This document shows positions 17,934-26,705 of a DNA stretch of 64,000 nucleotides, in pieces (position 1 is the first letter of the stretch; the number at the start of each line of letters is the position of its first letter). The position numbers and the translations under genes were made by a program. Origin of the DNA: Lentibacillus sp. CBA3610 (lineage in GTDB: Bacteria > Bacillota > Bacilli > Bacillales > Amphibacillaceae). The DNA lies in assembly GCF_013373365.1 (NCBI RefSeq), contig NZ_CP035925.1, positions 186,001 through 250,000 of the forward strand. Direction: 5' to 3'. The notes beneath the pieces were generated by a model that saw nothing but the letters and a program-made list of their open reading frames with translations, ran no database searches and was not told the origin of the DNA.

Positions 17934-18839
17934 TTATTTGTTCTCTGCTGCCTTCCATTCACAAACGATGGCTAATTGCCCATCTTTCAGGTTGGCCGTA
18001 ACAGTCCCATTCATTTTATCCATAAAGCTTTTCACAATCGACAGGCCTAGCCCGGTGCTTTTTCCTGACCGGGATCTGTCCGCCATATAAAATCGGTCAA
18101 AAAGGTGGACAGCATCATTTTCGGTTAATGTATGCGCATCATTTTTCACAACCAGTCTAACCGTTGAATCTGCTTCCTCAAGGCTTATCATGATATTTCC
18201 GTTTGAATGGGAAACGGCGTTGGAACACAGATTCTCTATAATTCGTGTTATTGCAGATTCGTCAGCGATAATGTACACATCATTCTCAGGCATAGTGATG
18301 ATGGGTTCGATGTTTCGCTCGTTAAAATGACCATAAAAATGCATTAAGCCATCGATTGTTAAATTCCTTATATTGATTCGCTCGAATGTCAGGTGATGAT
18401 CCGTGGATTCAATCACACTCAGCTCAAAGAAGTCATTCAACAATGATTCCAGTCTCTTGGCTTTTTTGGAGGCAATGCTTAAATACGCGTTTTGCTCTTC
18501 TGTAACACTATCTGATTCAGCCATCTGAATATAGCCCAAAATAGAAGTCAGTGGTGTTCGAAGGTCGTGGGACATATTGGCAATTGTCTGTTTTTGGTCT
18601 TTTTCAAAACGTATTTTTTCCCGGCTTTCTTTCACATGCAAGTCAATAAGCTTATTGATTTCGAGACTCAGATTTTCAATATCTTTATCCAGCAGGGCCC
18701 CATTTATTTTTTTATTCGTTTTTCGGTTGTTATACGTCTGCAGCTGCTTACTGATTTTTCTTACTTCTTTTTTAAACGATAATAAGCGGGTGAGAAGGAA
18801 AACAGCTGCTATGGTCATGACAATTGCTAGATAAAGCAT
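17934..18839 (-). CDS. Sensor histidine kinase of an immunity-type ABC locus
   Basis: A 301-residue kinase with one N-terminal membrane helix, a coiled linker, HisKA (NMSHDLRTPLTSILGY, His about residue 110) and an HATPase domain with N-box NLCSNAVSHS and G-box STGLGLSIVKSF. The short design without an extracellular sensor is typical of kinases that sense through a partner ABC transporter. I start at MLYLAIV (18839): the longer reading overlaps the permease gene. It is the last gene of the minus-strand order regulator, ATPase, permease, kinase. The kinase looks intact although its regulator and ATPase partners are damaged. Confidence 0.85.
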   Translation of the reverse strand: MLYLAIVMTIAAVFLLTRLLSFKKEVRKISKQLQTYNNRKTNKKINGALLDKDIENLSLEINKLIDLHVKESREKIRFEKDQKQTIANMSHDLRTPLTSILGYIQMAESDSVTEEQNAYLSIASKKAKRLESLLNDFFELSVIESTDHHLTFERINIRNLTIDGLMHFYGHFNERNIEPIITMPENDVYIIADESAITRIIENLCSNAVSHSNGNIMISLEEADSTVRLVVKNDAHTLTENDAVHLFDRFYMADRSRSGKSTGLGLSIVKSFMDKMNGTVTANLKDGQLAIVCEWKAAENK

Positions 18840-18861
18840 TTTTCTCACCCGCTTCTGATTG

Positions 18862-19626
18862 TTAAATTTCTTTCCTATTAAAAACCAAAATGCCACAAAT
18901 GGAGATGATGATGAATGTCAGTGATCCAATTAGAATGGATTCTATCATTTCACCGCTCGTCATGGTATGGTTGAATACTTCACTAAATTGAAAGAAGACT
19001 GAATGCTCGTTTAATAGCCTTACAAATGGTGCGGTGATAAGATTTTCGATGGCAAACATCACAATCGAGAGTAAAAGCGTGAAAAGAATGGTCTTCCCGC
19101 TGTCTTCTGTTACAATAGCAATCAATAATACGATCGTTGCAAAACCCAAAAATTGTAATGTGAATAAACTATATGCTCTGCCTAAATACGTTAGATTGGA
19201 AGTTGTCAATAGATCCCCTTGCCCGTACAGGAAGGCGGCGATAATTGCTGTCAGCAAGGGAATGACAATCGTGACAAAACCCGCGCCAAGCGAAAAAACA
19301 AGCAACTTCGCCATAAAAATATAAGACCGTTTATGGCCGCTGATTACCTGATTTTTGATGACACCGCTATCTGAAAACTCATTGGCGATAAAAAAGGCGG
19401 CAGGCGTACTGACAATTAAGTTAAACAGTAATGGTATGGTGAACGCTGATAAAGCATTCAATTCGCTTAATCCGGCACTGTCAAATGGTGTTCCGCTCAC
19501 TTGCCACCATCCAATCATAATGAGGTAATGCAATAGCGCACTTAATCCGGTAATCGTTACTATCAATACCCAAAATGTCTTGTTCCGTCGTAATTTAAAC
19601 GCTTCTGCTTGGACGAGATTATTCAT
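18862..19626 (-). CDS. ABC-2 family permease (lantibiotic-immunity/BcrB-like)
   Basis: A 254-residue membrane protein with six helices. It resembles permeases of bacitracin/lantibiotic self-protection transporters: N-terminal EAFKLRRNKTFWVLI, then an FFIANEFSDSGVIKNQVISGHKR-type loop (described in part). AGGAGG stands 8 bases before ATG 19626. The start overlaps the end of the damaged ATPase gene by 8 bases, so it was translated together with it. Without an intact ATPase it is probably not functional unless another ATPase substitutes. Confidence 0.8.
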   Translation of the reverse strand: MNNLVQAEAFKLRRNKTFWVLIVTITGLSALLHYLIMIGWWQVSGTPFDSAGLSELNALSAFTIPLLFNLIVSTPAAFFIANEFSDSGVIKNQVISGHKRSYIFMAKLLVFSLGAGFVTIVIPLLTAIIAAFLYGQGDLLTTSNLTYLGRAYSLFTLQFLGFATIVLLIAIVTEDSGKTILFTLLLSIVMFAIENLITAPFVRLLNEHSVFFQFSEVFNHTMTSGEMIESILIGSLTFIIISICGILVFNRKEI

Positions 19627-20145
19627 TGTTGGCACCTCCTACAAGCTTTGAAAAATAGCTTTCGAGGCTGTCACCATTTTGGGCGAGATGCTCAATCACA
19701 AGACCGTTGTCGGTTAAAGTTTTCGATACATAATGAACTCTATCAAGGTAACTGTAAAGTTTAATCGTGCCATCCGGTAACACCTCAAAATCGGCAGTGC
19801 CCAGCTTTTCTTCCAGTAATGTTGCTCCCATCGCCGGGTTATCGACTTTTATCCGTAAGTGCTGTCTGCATTTTTCATTCAGTTCCTTTGACGAGATTTT
19901 TCCAGCAGCTCCCCTTTATGGATGATGCCGTATTTGGTTGCAAGCTGGTGAAGTTCACTTAATATATGGCTTGATATTAAAACCGTGAGTCCTTTTTCCT
20001 GATTCAGTTTTTTAATCAGCTCCCTGAGTTCAACGATGCCCATTGGATCCAAGCCATTTGTTGGTTCATCAAGAATCAGGAATTCCGGATCACTTAACAG
20101 CGCAATTGCCAGTCCAAGACGTTGTTTCATACCGAGTAATTTTAG
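19619..20145 (-). pseudogene. ABC transporter ATPase, N-terminal half deleted and frameshifted
   Basis: The remaining frames encode the signature end LGMKQRLG, Walker [15 protein letters not shown]-loop [12 protein letters not shown] and the C-terminal domain. Everything before the signature motif (about 130 residues with Walker A) is missing: AAGGAGG (20146-20152) is joined almost directly to the codons for LGMKQRLG. A second lesion, one A lost in the run near 19899 (GAAAAATCTCG), breaks the frame after GELLEK. The C-terminal part continues as VDNPAMGATLLEEKLG. It was the partner of the downstream permease and is now inactive. Confidence 0.85.
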
Positions 20146-20194
20146 CCTCCTTATTTCGTCATACCTTAGTATGGGACATGAATCATAAGAAAGG

Positions 20195-20223
20195 CTTAAG
20201 CGAAAACTTAAGAAAACCTTAAG
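20195..20223. promoter_or_regulatory. Three CTTAAG boxes, candidate response-regulator operator
   Basis: CTTAAG occurs at 20195, 20207 and 20218 (spacing 12 and 11 bases), overlapping the stop of the response-regulator gene and lying 45 bases before the ribosome site of the ATPase. OmpR-class regulators commonly bind direct repeats about 11 bases apart, so this may be the operator of the transporter genes. Confidence 0.45.
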
Positions 20224-20896
20224 ATTTCATACGATACCCCATCCCCCAAACAGTATCTATATAGTCTTCACCTGGATTTGCTCCTGCGAGTTTATGCCGC
20301 AAATTGCTCATATGAACATTTACCGTATTATCATCCCCGTGGAAAGGTTCATGCCATACACTTTCGAATAGATTGGATTTTGAGAAGACTTTTTTGGGTG
20401 ATGACACAAGAAGGACCAGTATAGCGTATTCGCGGCTTGTCAGTGTAAGCTCTGAACTATTCACATAAACGCTTTTTGCATCCAAATCAATATGAATATC
20501 TTTATACGTTAACTGATTTATCTTCGCAGGTTCATGGCTGCGTTTGTATCGTCTTAGAAGGGAATCAATATGTGCAGAAACCTCTTCCACGTCAAAAGGC
20601 TTTGAAATAAAGTCATCAGCGCCTGATCGTAAATTATCAATTTTTGTCTGTTGTTCGTTTTTGGCCGAAATAATAATGACTGGAATAGAGCCTTTCGAAG
20701 TAACTTCCGCAAGAATTTCCTCTCCATTCTTGCCTGGCAAAACCAAGTCCCACATCTGCTTTTCCAAATAAATGAGTGCTTCTGTTCCGGAATAGGCAGG
20801 CTGTGGGATGTAGTCGCTCTTTTTAAGGATTCTGCATAACAATTGATTAATATCATCGTCATCTTCAATGACTAAAATATTTATTGGCTGTTCCAC
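20219..20896 (-). CDS. OmpR-family response regulator with a shortened receiver domain
   Basis: 225 residues: receiver domain (acidic pocket EDDDD at 11-15, conserved Lys in SKPFD) and winged-helix output domain ([35 protein letters not shown]). Around the phosphorylation site the sequence reads [12 protein letters not shown]; related proteins read DLxxLDLxLPG. About five residues of strand beta-3 are missing and only one DL remains, as if 15 bases were lost between two DL codon pairs. The Asp-to-pocket distance is 38 residues here against about 43 usually. It starts with GTG, AAAGGGAG 8 bases upstream. DNA binding is probably kept; phosphorylation is doubtful. Confidence 0.8.
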   Translation of the reverse strand: MEQPINILVIEDDDDINQLLCRILKKSDYIPQPAYSGTEALIYLEKQMWDLVLPGKNGEEILAEVTSKGSIPVIIISAKNEQQTKIDNLRSGADDFISKPFDVEEVSAHIDSLLRRYKRSHEPAKINQLTYKDIHIDLDAKSVYVNSSELTLTSREYAILVLLVSSPKKVFSKSNLFESVWHEPFHGDDNTVNVHMSNLRHKLAGANPGEDYIDTVWGMGYRMKS

Positions 20897-21114
20897 TTTG
20901 TTTACTCCCTTTCAAAGGAACCTATTTATAGTAAAAGGATAAAGAAACGTGAATCACATTTCAACAGGGCAATGAAGGATGTCATTGGCGGAACAATATT
21001 ACTTAGGAAGAGAATTATTTTTGTGTGCAAATTTATTATTGACTTTGTCTTTCACGGCCCCTAAAATTTATCGGGTGTTTACTTATATTAACGTCCGGAT
21101 TGGAGGGGCATGCA

Positions 21115-21867
21115 ATGTATCATCTATATAAATATGCTGTACTTTTTGTGTTTTCAATTGTTTTAGGGTTCGCGTTCAATATGTTTCTGCTTCCCCATGA
21201 AGTCTTATCGGGTGGTGTAACAGGGATTGCTATGATATTCGGCCTGCTTTCACCCATAAATTCCGGTATTTGGCTTGTCATATTAAATATCCCGGTTTTC
21301 ATGATTGGATGGATGAAACTGGGTAAGGAATTCATAGCGAACAGTGTCTTTTCAGTATTCGTCACGTCGATGTCGATGCAGTATATCCCCGTCATGAAGG
21401 TAACCGATGATGCATTGCTGTCTGCCGTCTTTGGCGGTGTTATTGTTGGTGTTTCCATCGGGTTTATTGTCAGGTTTTACGGTTCAACCGGGGGAGCTGA
21501 TATTATTGGTCTTGTTGTGACCAAAAAATATGATATGCCTTTGGGTGTCTTAATTTTTGTGATTAATAGTGTCGTTGTCTTTATATCCGGCTTTTTCTTC
21601 TCCTGGGAGCTGGCACTCTATACGATGGCTTCGATTTATATTACCGGTGTTGTGATCGATCGTGTCCATACCCGCCATGTGAAGTTAAGTCTGATGGTGG
21701 TTACGAATAAAGGTGAAGAGCTTAAAGATGAGCTGATTGCAAATTTGATCCGGGGTATCACCGTTATGAACGGCTATGGTGCTTATTCAAATAATGAAAA
21801 TAAAGTGCTGTATACTGTCATCACCCGCTATGAATTGGCATTAGCGATTATCGATCAGTGTCAGTGA
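21115..21867 (+). CDS. YitT family membrane protein, C-terminus lost
   Basis: A 250-residue protein: five-helix YitT (DUF161) membrane part with STGGADIIG, then the start of the cytoplasmic DUF2179 domain (VKLSLMVVTNKGEELKDEL..GAYSNNENKVLYTVITRYEL). The frame ends at AIIDQCQ. Right behind, in another frame, the normal family ending SETAEVVGNFRKS follows to 21903. So about 20 residues and the frame were lost by a small deletion near 21840. The start ATG 21115 has GGAGGGG 6 bases upstream. The family's role is unknown; whether the shortened protein works is unclear. Confidence 0.8.
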   Translation: MYHLYKYAVLFVFSIVLGFAFNMFLLPHEVLSGGVTGIAMIFGLLSPINSGIWLVILNIPVFMIGWMKLGKEFIANSVFSVFVTSMSMQYIPVMKVTDDALLSAVFGGVIVGVSIGFIVRFYGSTGGADIIGLVVTKKYDMPLGVLIFVINSVVVFISGFFFSWELALYTMASIYITGVVIDRVHTRHVKLSLMVVTNKGEELKDELIANLIRGITVMNGYGAYSNNENKVLYTVITRYELALAIIDQCQ

Positions 21868-21932
21868 AACGGCTGAAGTGGTGGGGAATTTCAGGAAATC
21901 GTAATGATGATTATCAGTGAAACACGTAAGGA

Positions 21933-21965
21933 GAGCAGGGTTATCAACCGAACCCTGCTCTTTTT
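21933..21965 (+). terminator. Terminator of the yitT-like gene
   Basis: Perfect arms GAGCAGGGTT and AACCCTGCTC around an 8-base loop, followed by five T residues. Confidence 0.85.
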
Positions 21966-22021
21966 GCATTGTTTGCTACTTTCCCGGGCTGTGGTTTGGT
22001 GTTTTTGTGATTATTCCATTA

Positions 22022-23206
22022 CTATTTATACAGTTTGCGCAGTTCCTGACGGGAAGCCTCAGAAAGCGAACCGCCGATATCCATTAATTCAACAATGTCT
22101 TTAAAGGCTCTTTCGGGAATTGCCAAATCGGCCAGCTCTTCCGGAGAAAACCCTAAGTTAATTGCATCTTCCCGGCCTTCTTTTAATTTGGTAACAAAGT
22201 CAGGTTCAGTCACGAAAGGTGTCGACATACCAACCATGTCGGAAAATTGGAGCGCTTCCTGTGCTTTTTCGGGTGAGTTGATGCCACCGGTGGCCATAAT
22301 CGGAACACGTCCGGCGATATGGTCGTACACAACGTGATTCATGAATTCATCTTTAAATTTACCCTGGCGAATCGTTTGTTTATAAATATTCTTTCCCCAG
22401 CTTGCAGTCGCTAAATATTGGATATTTGCCACTTCCATGGTCCGATCCATGAAATAAAGGAAGTCCTCTGCACTGTAGCCAATTTGATCGCCACGCGTCT
22501 CTTCCGGCGTGCCTCTAAACCCGAGAATAAAGTCAGCAGGTGCTTCTTCATCGATAACATTCTGAACGGCTTCCATCACTTCGATGCCAAAACGTGCACG
22601 GTTTTCAATATTTTCCGCACCATATTCATCATCACGCTTATTTGAAAAAGTGGATAAGAACGTTTGAATTAATAAGCGCTGAGCACTTGAAATTTCAACG
22701 CCATCAAAACCGGCTTTAATCGCACGGCGAGTAGCGTCAGCATATTGGGTAATGACATGCCGTATTTTGCGTTTGGTCATCGGTATGACGGTATGCTCAA
22801 CGGGTGTTTTCAAGTGCATTTCACTTGGGCCATAAACGACACCAAAATCCTTAAGCGATATTTTGGAAAAACGTCCGGCATGCGTTAATTGAATGATAGC
22901 CTTAGCGCCGTCTTTTTTCATTGCCTGTGCAAGTTTTTTGAGCCCCGGGATGCTGCGGTCATCATCGATACTAAAGCCGTATTCAAATAATTGTCCGTAT
23001 GCTTCAATGTAGGCAGCGCCTGTAATTTGCAGCGGTGCTGAAGGAGCACGCCGCTTTGCATAAGCCAAATCTTCCTGTGTAACATAGCCTTCACTGGTTG
23101 AAGAATTCGTAATCATCGGGGACAGGACAAAACGATTATCCAGTTCAATACCATTTGGCAGGATGAGCGGTTTAAACAATGGTCTGTATTGTTCTGTTGT
23201 TTTCAT
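22022..23206 (-). CDS. Old-yellow-enzyme family NADH:flavin oxidoreductase
   Basis: A 394-residue FMN-dependent TIM-barrel oxidoreductase: N-terminal LFKPLILPNGIELDNRFVLSPM, THAGRFS, then GFDGVEISSAQRLLIQTFLS and the phosphate-binding MATGGINSPEKA. Where many relatives have H-x-A-H-G-Y-L before the substrate pocket, this one has SSAQRLL, so the catalytic His/Asn pair is altered. The ATG at 23206 begins MKTTEQY; an ATG 8 codons upstream is possible, and neither has an ideally spaced ribosome site. It diverges from the SirTM operon, as in Staphylococcus and Streptococcus loci, where an OYE or luciferase-like flavoenzyme accompanies the SirTM genes. A shared redox role is inference. Confidence 0.85.
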   Translation of the reverse strand: MKTTEQYRPLFKPLILPNGIELDNRFVLSPMITNSSTSEGYVTQEDLAYAKRRAPSAPLQITGAAYIEAYGQLFEYGFSIDDDRSIPGLKKLAQAMKKDGAKAIIQLTHAGRFSKISLKDFGVVYGPSEMHLKTPVEHTVIPMTKRKIRHVITQYADATRRAIKAGFDGVEISSAQRLLIQTFLSTFSNKRDDEYGAENIENRARFGIEVMEAVQNVIDEEAPADFILGFRGTPEETRGDQIGYSAEDFLYFMDRTMEVANIQYLATASWGKNIYKQTIRQGKFKDEFMNHVVYDHIAGRVPIMATGGINSPEKAQEALQFSDMVGMSTPFVTEPDFVTKLKEGREDAINLGFSPEELADLAIPERAFKDIVELMDIGGSLSEASRQELRKLYK

Positions 23207-23237
23207 TTGTATAGTATCCAATCCCTCCATAGTATTA

Positions 23238-23270
23238 TAGTTGTTGATAACTAAAAGCTACCAACTATGG
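23238..23270. promoter_or_regulatory. Inverted repeats in the OYE/SirTM divergent promoter
   Basis: TAGTTGTTGATAACTA (23238-23253) has perfect 5-bp arms TAGTT/AACTA, and CCAACTATGG (23261-23270) repeats the ATAGTTG core in the opposite direction. Both lie between the divergent starts, a typical place for a MarR-type operator. No regulator gene is adjacent. Confidence 0.4.
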
Positions 23271-23413
23271 TGGGGAGTGTCAATTTAAGAGAGTCGTTGT
23301 GGTGCAACTTAACAGTTTTATTAATAAATAAGCTACTCCGTTGGCGGTGTTGCTGATAGATGATATACTTAAATTTATTACGATAATATTTAGAGAAGAA
23401 AGAAGGGTTAGTT

Positions 23414-23746
23414 ATGAAAAAACGCGCAAATTTCTTATTCATCGAAAAAAATGATGATGTTTATACCGTAAGCATGACACCGGAATTGCAGGATGATATT
23501 GGGACAGTTGGATTTGTGGAATTCACTGTTGGGGATGTGCTGAACGCAGATGATGCCATTTTAAACCTGGAAGCTTCAAAGACTGTTTTTGAAATGGCTT
23601 CTCCGGTAGCCGGTAAAGTTGTTGAGCGCAATGAAGCAGCAATCAGTGAACCAGGCCTTCTGAACTCAGCCAAAACCGAAGAAAATTGGGTCGTTAAATT
23701 AACAGAAGTAGATGAAGATGCATTTAATCAATTAGAAGATGCTTAA
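23414..23746 (+). CDS. GcvH-like lipoyl carrier protein of the SirTM operon
   Basis: A 110-residue lipoyl-domain protein of the GcvH-L class: [15 protein letters not shown], then [20 protein letters not shown] with the acceptor Lys at about residue 56. It is shorter than true GcvH (about 127 residues). In the SirTM system this protein is lipoylated by LplA2, then mono-ADP-ribosylated by SirTM in a lipoyl-dependent way, and the macrodomain protein removes the mark. GAAGGG stands before the ATG. It leads the four-gene plus-strand operon. Confidence 0.88.
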   Translation: MKKRANFLFIEKNDDVYTVSMTPELQDDIGTVGFVEFTVGDVLNADDAILNLEASKTVFEMASPVAGKVVERNEAAISEPGLLNSAKTEENWVVKLTEVDEDAFNQLEDA

Positions 23747-23848
23747 TGAATGAATCGTCGAGGGACCTATTCATTTCTGTTTATCAGCGTGCTGATTAAC
23801 AGTCGTAATAGATCTGTTTTCATTAGTATATATCGCAAGGAGCAGCTT

Positions 23849-24643
23849 ATGGATCAAGAAGCCAGATTGGATTATCTCATTGATTATTTATTGAACGAGA
23901 ACCCAAATGCTGACAAACAAATGATTCTGGACAAAACGGATACCCTGGAAGAAAAAACAGCGTTGTTTCGGGGGCTGTGTAATATCCGGCAGCCTGAACC
24001 GGTCCCAAAAAAATTTCTTGAGGTTCAGGATGCTTTCTTAACACAGTGGAATAACGAACGAAATATAACCTCTTTGCATGATTTACAACCTGTTCAGCAG
24101 CAGCTTTATTTATGGCAGGGTGATATTACTACCCTTGCAGTTGATGCAATCGTTAATGCAGCCAACAGTGAGTTACTGGGCTGCACCCAAGCAAATCATG
24201 ATTGTATTGACAACAGTATTCATACGCGTGCGGGTGTAGAGTTGCGGTTAGCCTGTAATGAGCTGATAAAAGCACAAGACCGCAAAGAGCCGATGGGAAA
24301 AGCAAAAATCACGGAAGCTTACAATTTACCGTCGAGTTTTTGTATCCATACCGTTGGGCCATTTATCGACGAACGCGGTGTCTCACCGTTAAAAGAACAT
24401 TTATTGGCTTCGTCCTATTATTCATGTTTAGCATTAGCGGATAAGTATCAACTGGACACCATTGCATTCTGTTGCATTTCGACAGGTGAATTTAACTTTC
24501 CGAATCAGCGGGCAGCTGAAATTGCGGTTCAAACGGTGGAAAAATATATACGAAATACGCAAACAAACCTTCATATTATTTTCAATGTGTTTAAAGATGA
24601 GGATTTACAAATTTACCAGTCATTATTAGCGGGAAAAGAATAG
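23849..24643 (+). CDS. Zn-macrodomain protein-ADP-ribose hydrolase
   Basis: 264 residues: an N-terminal helical extension (1-85) and a macrodomain from QQLYLWQGDITTLAVDAIVNAANSELLGC onward. The motif VNAAN binds the distal ribose; the Cys/His-rich loop GCTQANHDCIDNSIHTRAG matches the zinc-binding loop of the SirTM-linked Zn-macro class, and CISTGEFNFP is the phosphate loop. It should remove ADP-ribose from the GcvH-like protein. I start at ATG 23849, where AAGGAG lies 7 bases upstream; an upstream frame begins within the gap after the GcvH gene without a site. Confidence 0.88.
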   Translation: MDQEARLDYLIDYLLNENPNADKQMILDKTDTLEEKTALFRGLCNIRQPEPVPKKFLEVQDAFLTQWNNERNITSLHDLQPVQQQLYLWQGDITTLAVDAIVNAANSELLGCTQANHDCIDNSIHTRAGVELRLACNELIKAQDRKEPMGKAKITEAYNLPSSFCIHTVGPFIDERGVSPLKEHLLASSYYSCLALADKYQLDTIAFCCISTGEFNFPNQRAAEIAVQTVEKYIRNTQTNLHIIFNVFKDEDLQIYQSLLAGKE

Positions 24644-24652
24644 GGGATTATT

Positions 24653-25549
24653 ATGCAGCAATTTAATAGACCATGGCAAACCTTGAGGATGGAATCATCT
24701 TTGTCACAAGCCGATTTATTAAACCAGCTAATAGAAGAAGCTGAAGCAATTGTGATTGGGATTGGTGCAGGCATGTCTGCAGCAGCCGGATTTACATATG
24801 TGGGTAAGCGATTCACGAATGCTTTTGGTGATTTTATTGCAAAGTATCGCTTCTTCGATATGCTGCAGGCAAGTCTTTTCGATTTTGAAGATGAGCAGGA
24901 ATATTGGGCCTTCCAGAGCCGCTTTAGTTTGCTTAATTATTTTGACCAGCCAGTTGGACAGGCGTATGTTGATTTGCGGCAGATGCTGGCTGGTAAAAAT
25001 TATCATGTGATAACAACGAATGCCGATAATGCGTTTTATGCAGCGGATTTCGATATGGATAAAGTATTTCGCATTCAAGGCGAATACGGCCTGTGGCAAT
25101 GTTCTGAACACTGCCATCAAAAGACGTATCAAGATGAAGCCTTGATTCGCCAAATGGCCCGAGAACAATCGGATATGAAGATACCTGCCGATCTGGTTCC
25201 GTATTGTCCGAAATGCGGAGCCGGTTTGGAAGTAAATAAACGCAATGAAGAAAAAGGTATGGTTGAAGATGCCCATTTCCATGAACAGAAAGAACGCTAT
25301 GAACAATTTCTAAAAGAAAATCAGGATAAGAAAGTACTATTTTGGGAGATTGGTGTAGGACATACCACCCCGCAGTTTATTAAACATCCTTTTCAGCAAA
25401 TGACGGAAGAAAATGCGAAAGCACTGTTTGTGACCATGAATCAAAAAGAATATTTCATTCCACATGCAATTCGGCCGCAAACAGTGCAGATTGATGAAGA
25501 TATTGCTGACGTGTTACGTGTCATGCAAGTGAATAATGGGGGACATTAA
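24653..25549 (+). CDS. SirTM class sirtuin, protein ADP-ribosyltransferase
   Basis: A 298-residue sirtuin with Rossmann motif [16 protein letters not shown] pocket TTNADNAF and a four-Cys zinc site (QCSEHCH and CPKCG). In deacetylase sirtuins the catalytic His lies in LHG; here the position reads [10 protein letters not shown]. Loss of the His is the hallmark of class M sirtuins, which transfer ADP-ribose rather than deacetylate. Its known target is the lipoylated GcvH-like protein. AGGGG stands before ATG 24653; it follows the macrodomain gene by 9 bases and is directly followed by lplA. Confidence 0.9.
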   Translation: MQQFNRPWQTLRMESSLSQADLLNQLIEEAEAIVIGIGAGMSAAAGFTYVGKRFTNAFGDFIAKYRFFDMLQASLFDFEDEQEYWAFQSRFSLLNYFDQPVGQAYVDLRQMLAGKNYHVITTNADNAFYAADFDMDKVFRIQGEYGLWQCSEHCHQKTYQDEALIRQMAREQSDMKIPADLVPYCPKCGAGLEVNKRNEEKGMVEDAHFHEQKERYEQFLKENQDKKVLFWEIGVGHTTPQFIKHPFQQMTEENAKALFVTMNQKEYFIPHAIRPQTVQIDEDIADVLRVMQVNNGGH

Positions 25550-26581
25550 ATGTATTTAATAGATTCGAAGCGAAATGGCGAATGGATTTATGACCCGGGA
25601 ATGACAATGGCTTTGCAGGAATTTGTGAAAGACCATATTTTCCTGGATGACGATGTTTTGTTCCCATACATGATGCACCCGGTTGTTCAAATCGGGAAAT
25701 TTCAGAATGCATACGAGGAAATCAACCAGCCTTATATGGATGAACATGATATTAAAATCCTCCGCCGGGAATCGGGAGGTGGTGCGATTTATCTTGATGA
25801 CCGCAATATGAGCTTTTGTTTCTTATTTGATGGGAGTAACGACATTTTTGGGAATTTTGCACGTTTGTACGAACCGGCGATTAAAGCACTTGAAAAGTTA
25901 GGAGTGGATAATCCGGAATATCAAGGCCGCAATGATCTGGTTTTAGATGGGAAGAAAATTTCCGGTGCAGCAATGACCATGCAGCAAGGGCGCGTTTATG
26001 CCGGGTATTCGCTGCTGCTTGATCCGGATTATGAAGCTATTGCTTCTGTTCTGAATCCAAACCAGAAAAAAATTGAATCACATGGCATCGGGTCCGTCCG
26101 CAGCCGGGTGGGTGCAATCCGACCTCATTTAGCACCTGAATACCAGGATATGACGGTGTGGGAATTCACGGATTATATGATTTGTGAATTGCTGGGCGTC
26201 AATGACATCAGTGAAGCAAAGCGTTATGAATTAACACCGGAAGATTGGGCGGGTGTCGATAAAATTGCTGCTGAGAAATACCATAATTGGGACTGGAACT
26301 ATGGCCGCTTTAATCAGTTTGAATATCGGCTGACAGAACGGTTTCCAATTGGAACGATTAATGCCGGTCTTACGATTGAGCATGCCAGAATTGCTGAAAT
26401 CCAGATTACGGGTGACTTCTTCGGAACAAACGATATAAAGGAAATAGAAAAGGCCCTTACCGGCGTGCGGTTAAGAAAAGATGACTTATTAAACGCGATG
26501 AAGCGGTATGATTTAACTGGTTATTTTGGAAATCTCACGAAGGAAGAATTTGTAAGCTTTATTTTAAGTGAAAATGCATAA
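25550..26581 (+). CDS. lplA: Lipoate-protein ligase (LplA2 type)
   Basis: A 343-residue lipoate ligase with the family motifs RRESGGGAIYLDDRNMSF (lipoate loop), GRNDLVLDGKKISGAAM (catalytic Lys) and a C-terminal accessory domain (LTIEHARIAEIQITGDFF). It joins lipoate to proteins through lipoyl-AMP. Within SirTM loci this paralogue lipoylates GcvH-L and makes it a substrate for SirTM. The ATG follows the SirTM stop codon with no gap. Last gene of the operon. Confidence 0.9.
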   Translation: MYLIDSKRNGEWIYDPGMTMALQEFVKDHIFLDDDVLFPYMMHPVVQIGKFQNAYEEINQPYMDEHDIKILRRESGGGAIYLDDRNMSFCFLFDGSNDIFGNFARLYEPAIKALEKLGVDNPEYQGRNDLVLDGKKISGAAMTMQQGRVYAGYSLLLDPDYEAIASVLNPNQKKIESHGIGSVRSRVGAIRPHLAPEYQDMTVWEFTDYMICELLGVNDISEAKRYELTPEDWAGVDKIAAEKYHNWDWNYGRFNQFEYRLTERFPIGTINAGLTIEHARIAEIQITGDFFGTNDIKEIEKALTGVRLRKDDLLNAMKRYDLTGYFGNLTKEEFVSFILSENA

Positions 26582-26705
26582 GCGCGATGGGGGACATAGA
26601 AAGAAGGCTGAAATTGGTTAAATTAGTGATTTTGGATTACATAATAAGTAAACGAGGAAAGAAACACAAATAGCAGGATACGGCGGGTCTCCCTGCTCTA
26701 AAAAA

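Noticed and set aside
24728..25306. 192-codon minus-strand ORF inside the SirTM gene
   Set aside because: It is an antisense shadow of a well-supported gene and has no homologous motif.
26660..26705. Terminator after lplA
   Set aside because: AGCAGG/CCTGCT pair weakly and no T-run follows on the plus strand; not convincing enough to annotate.
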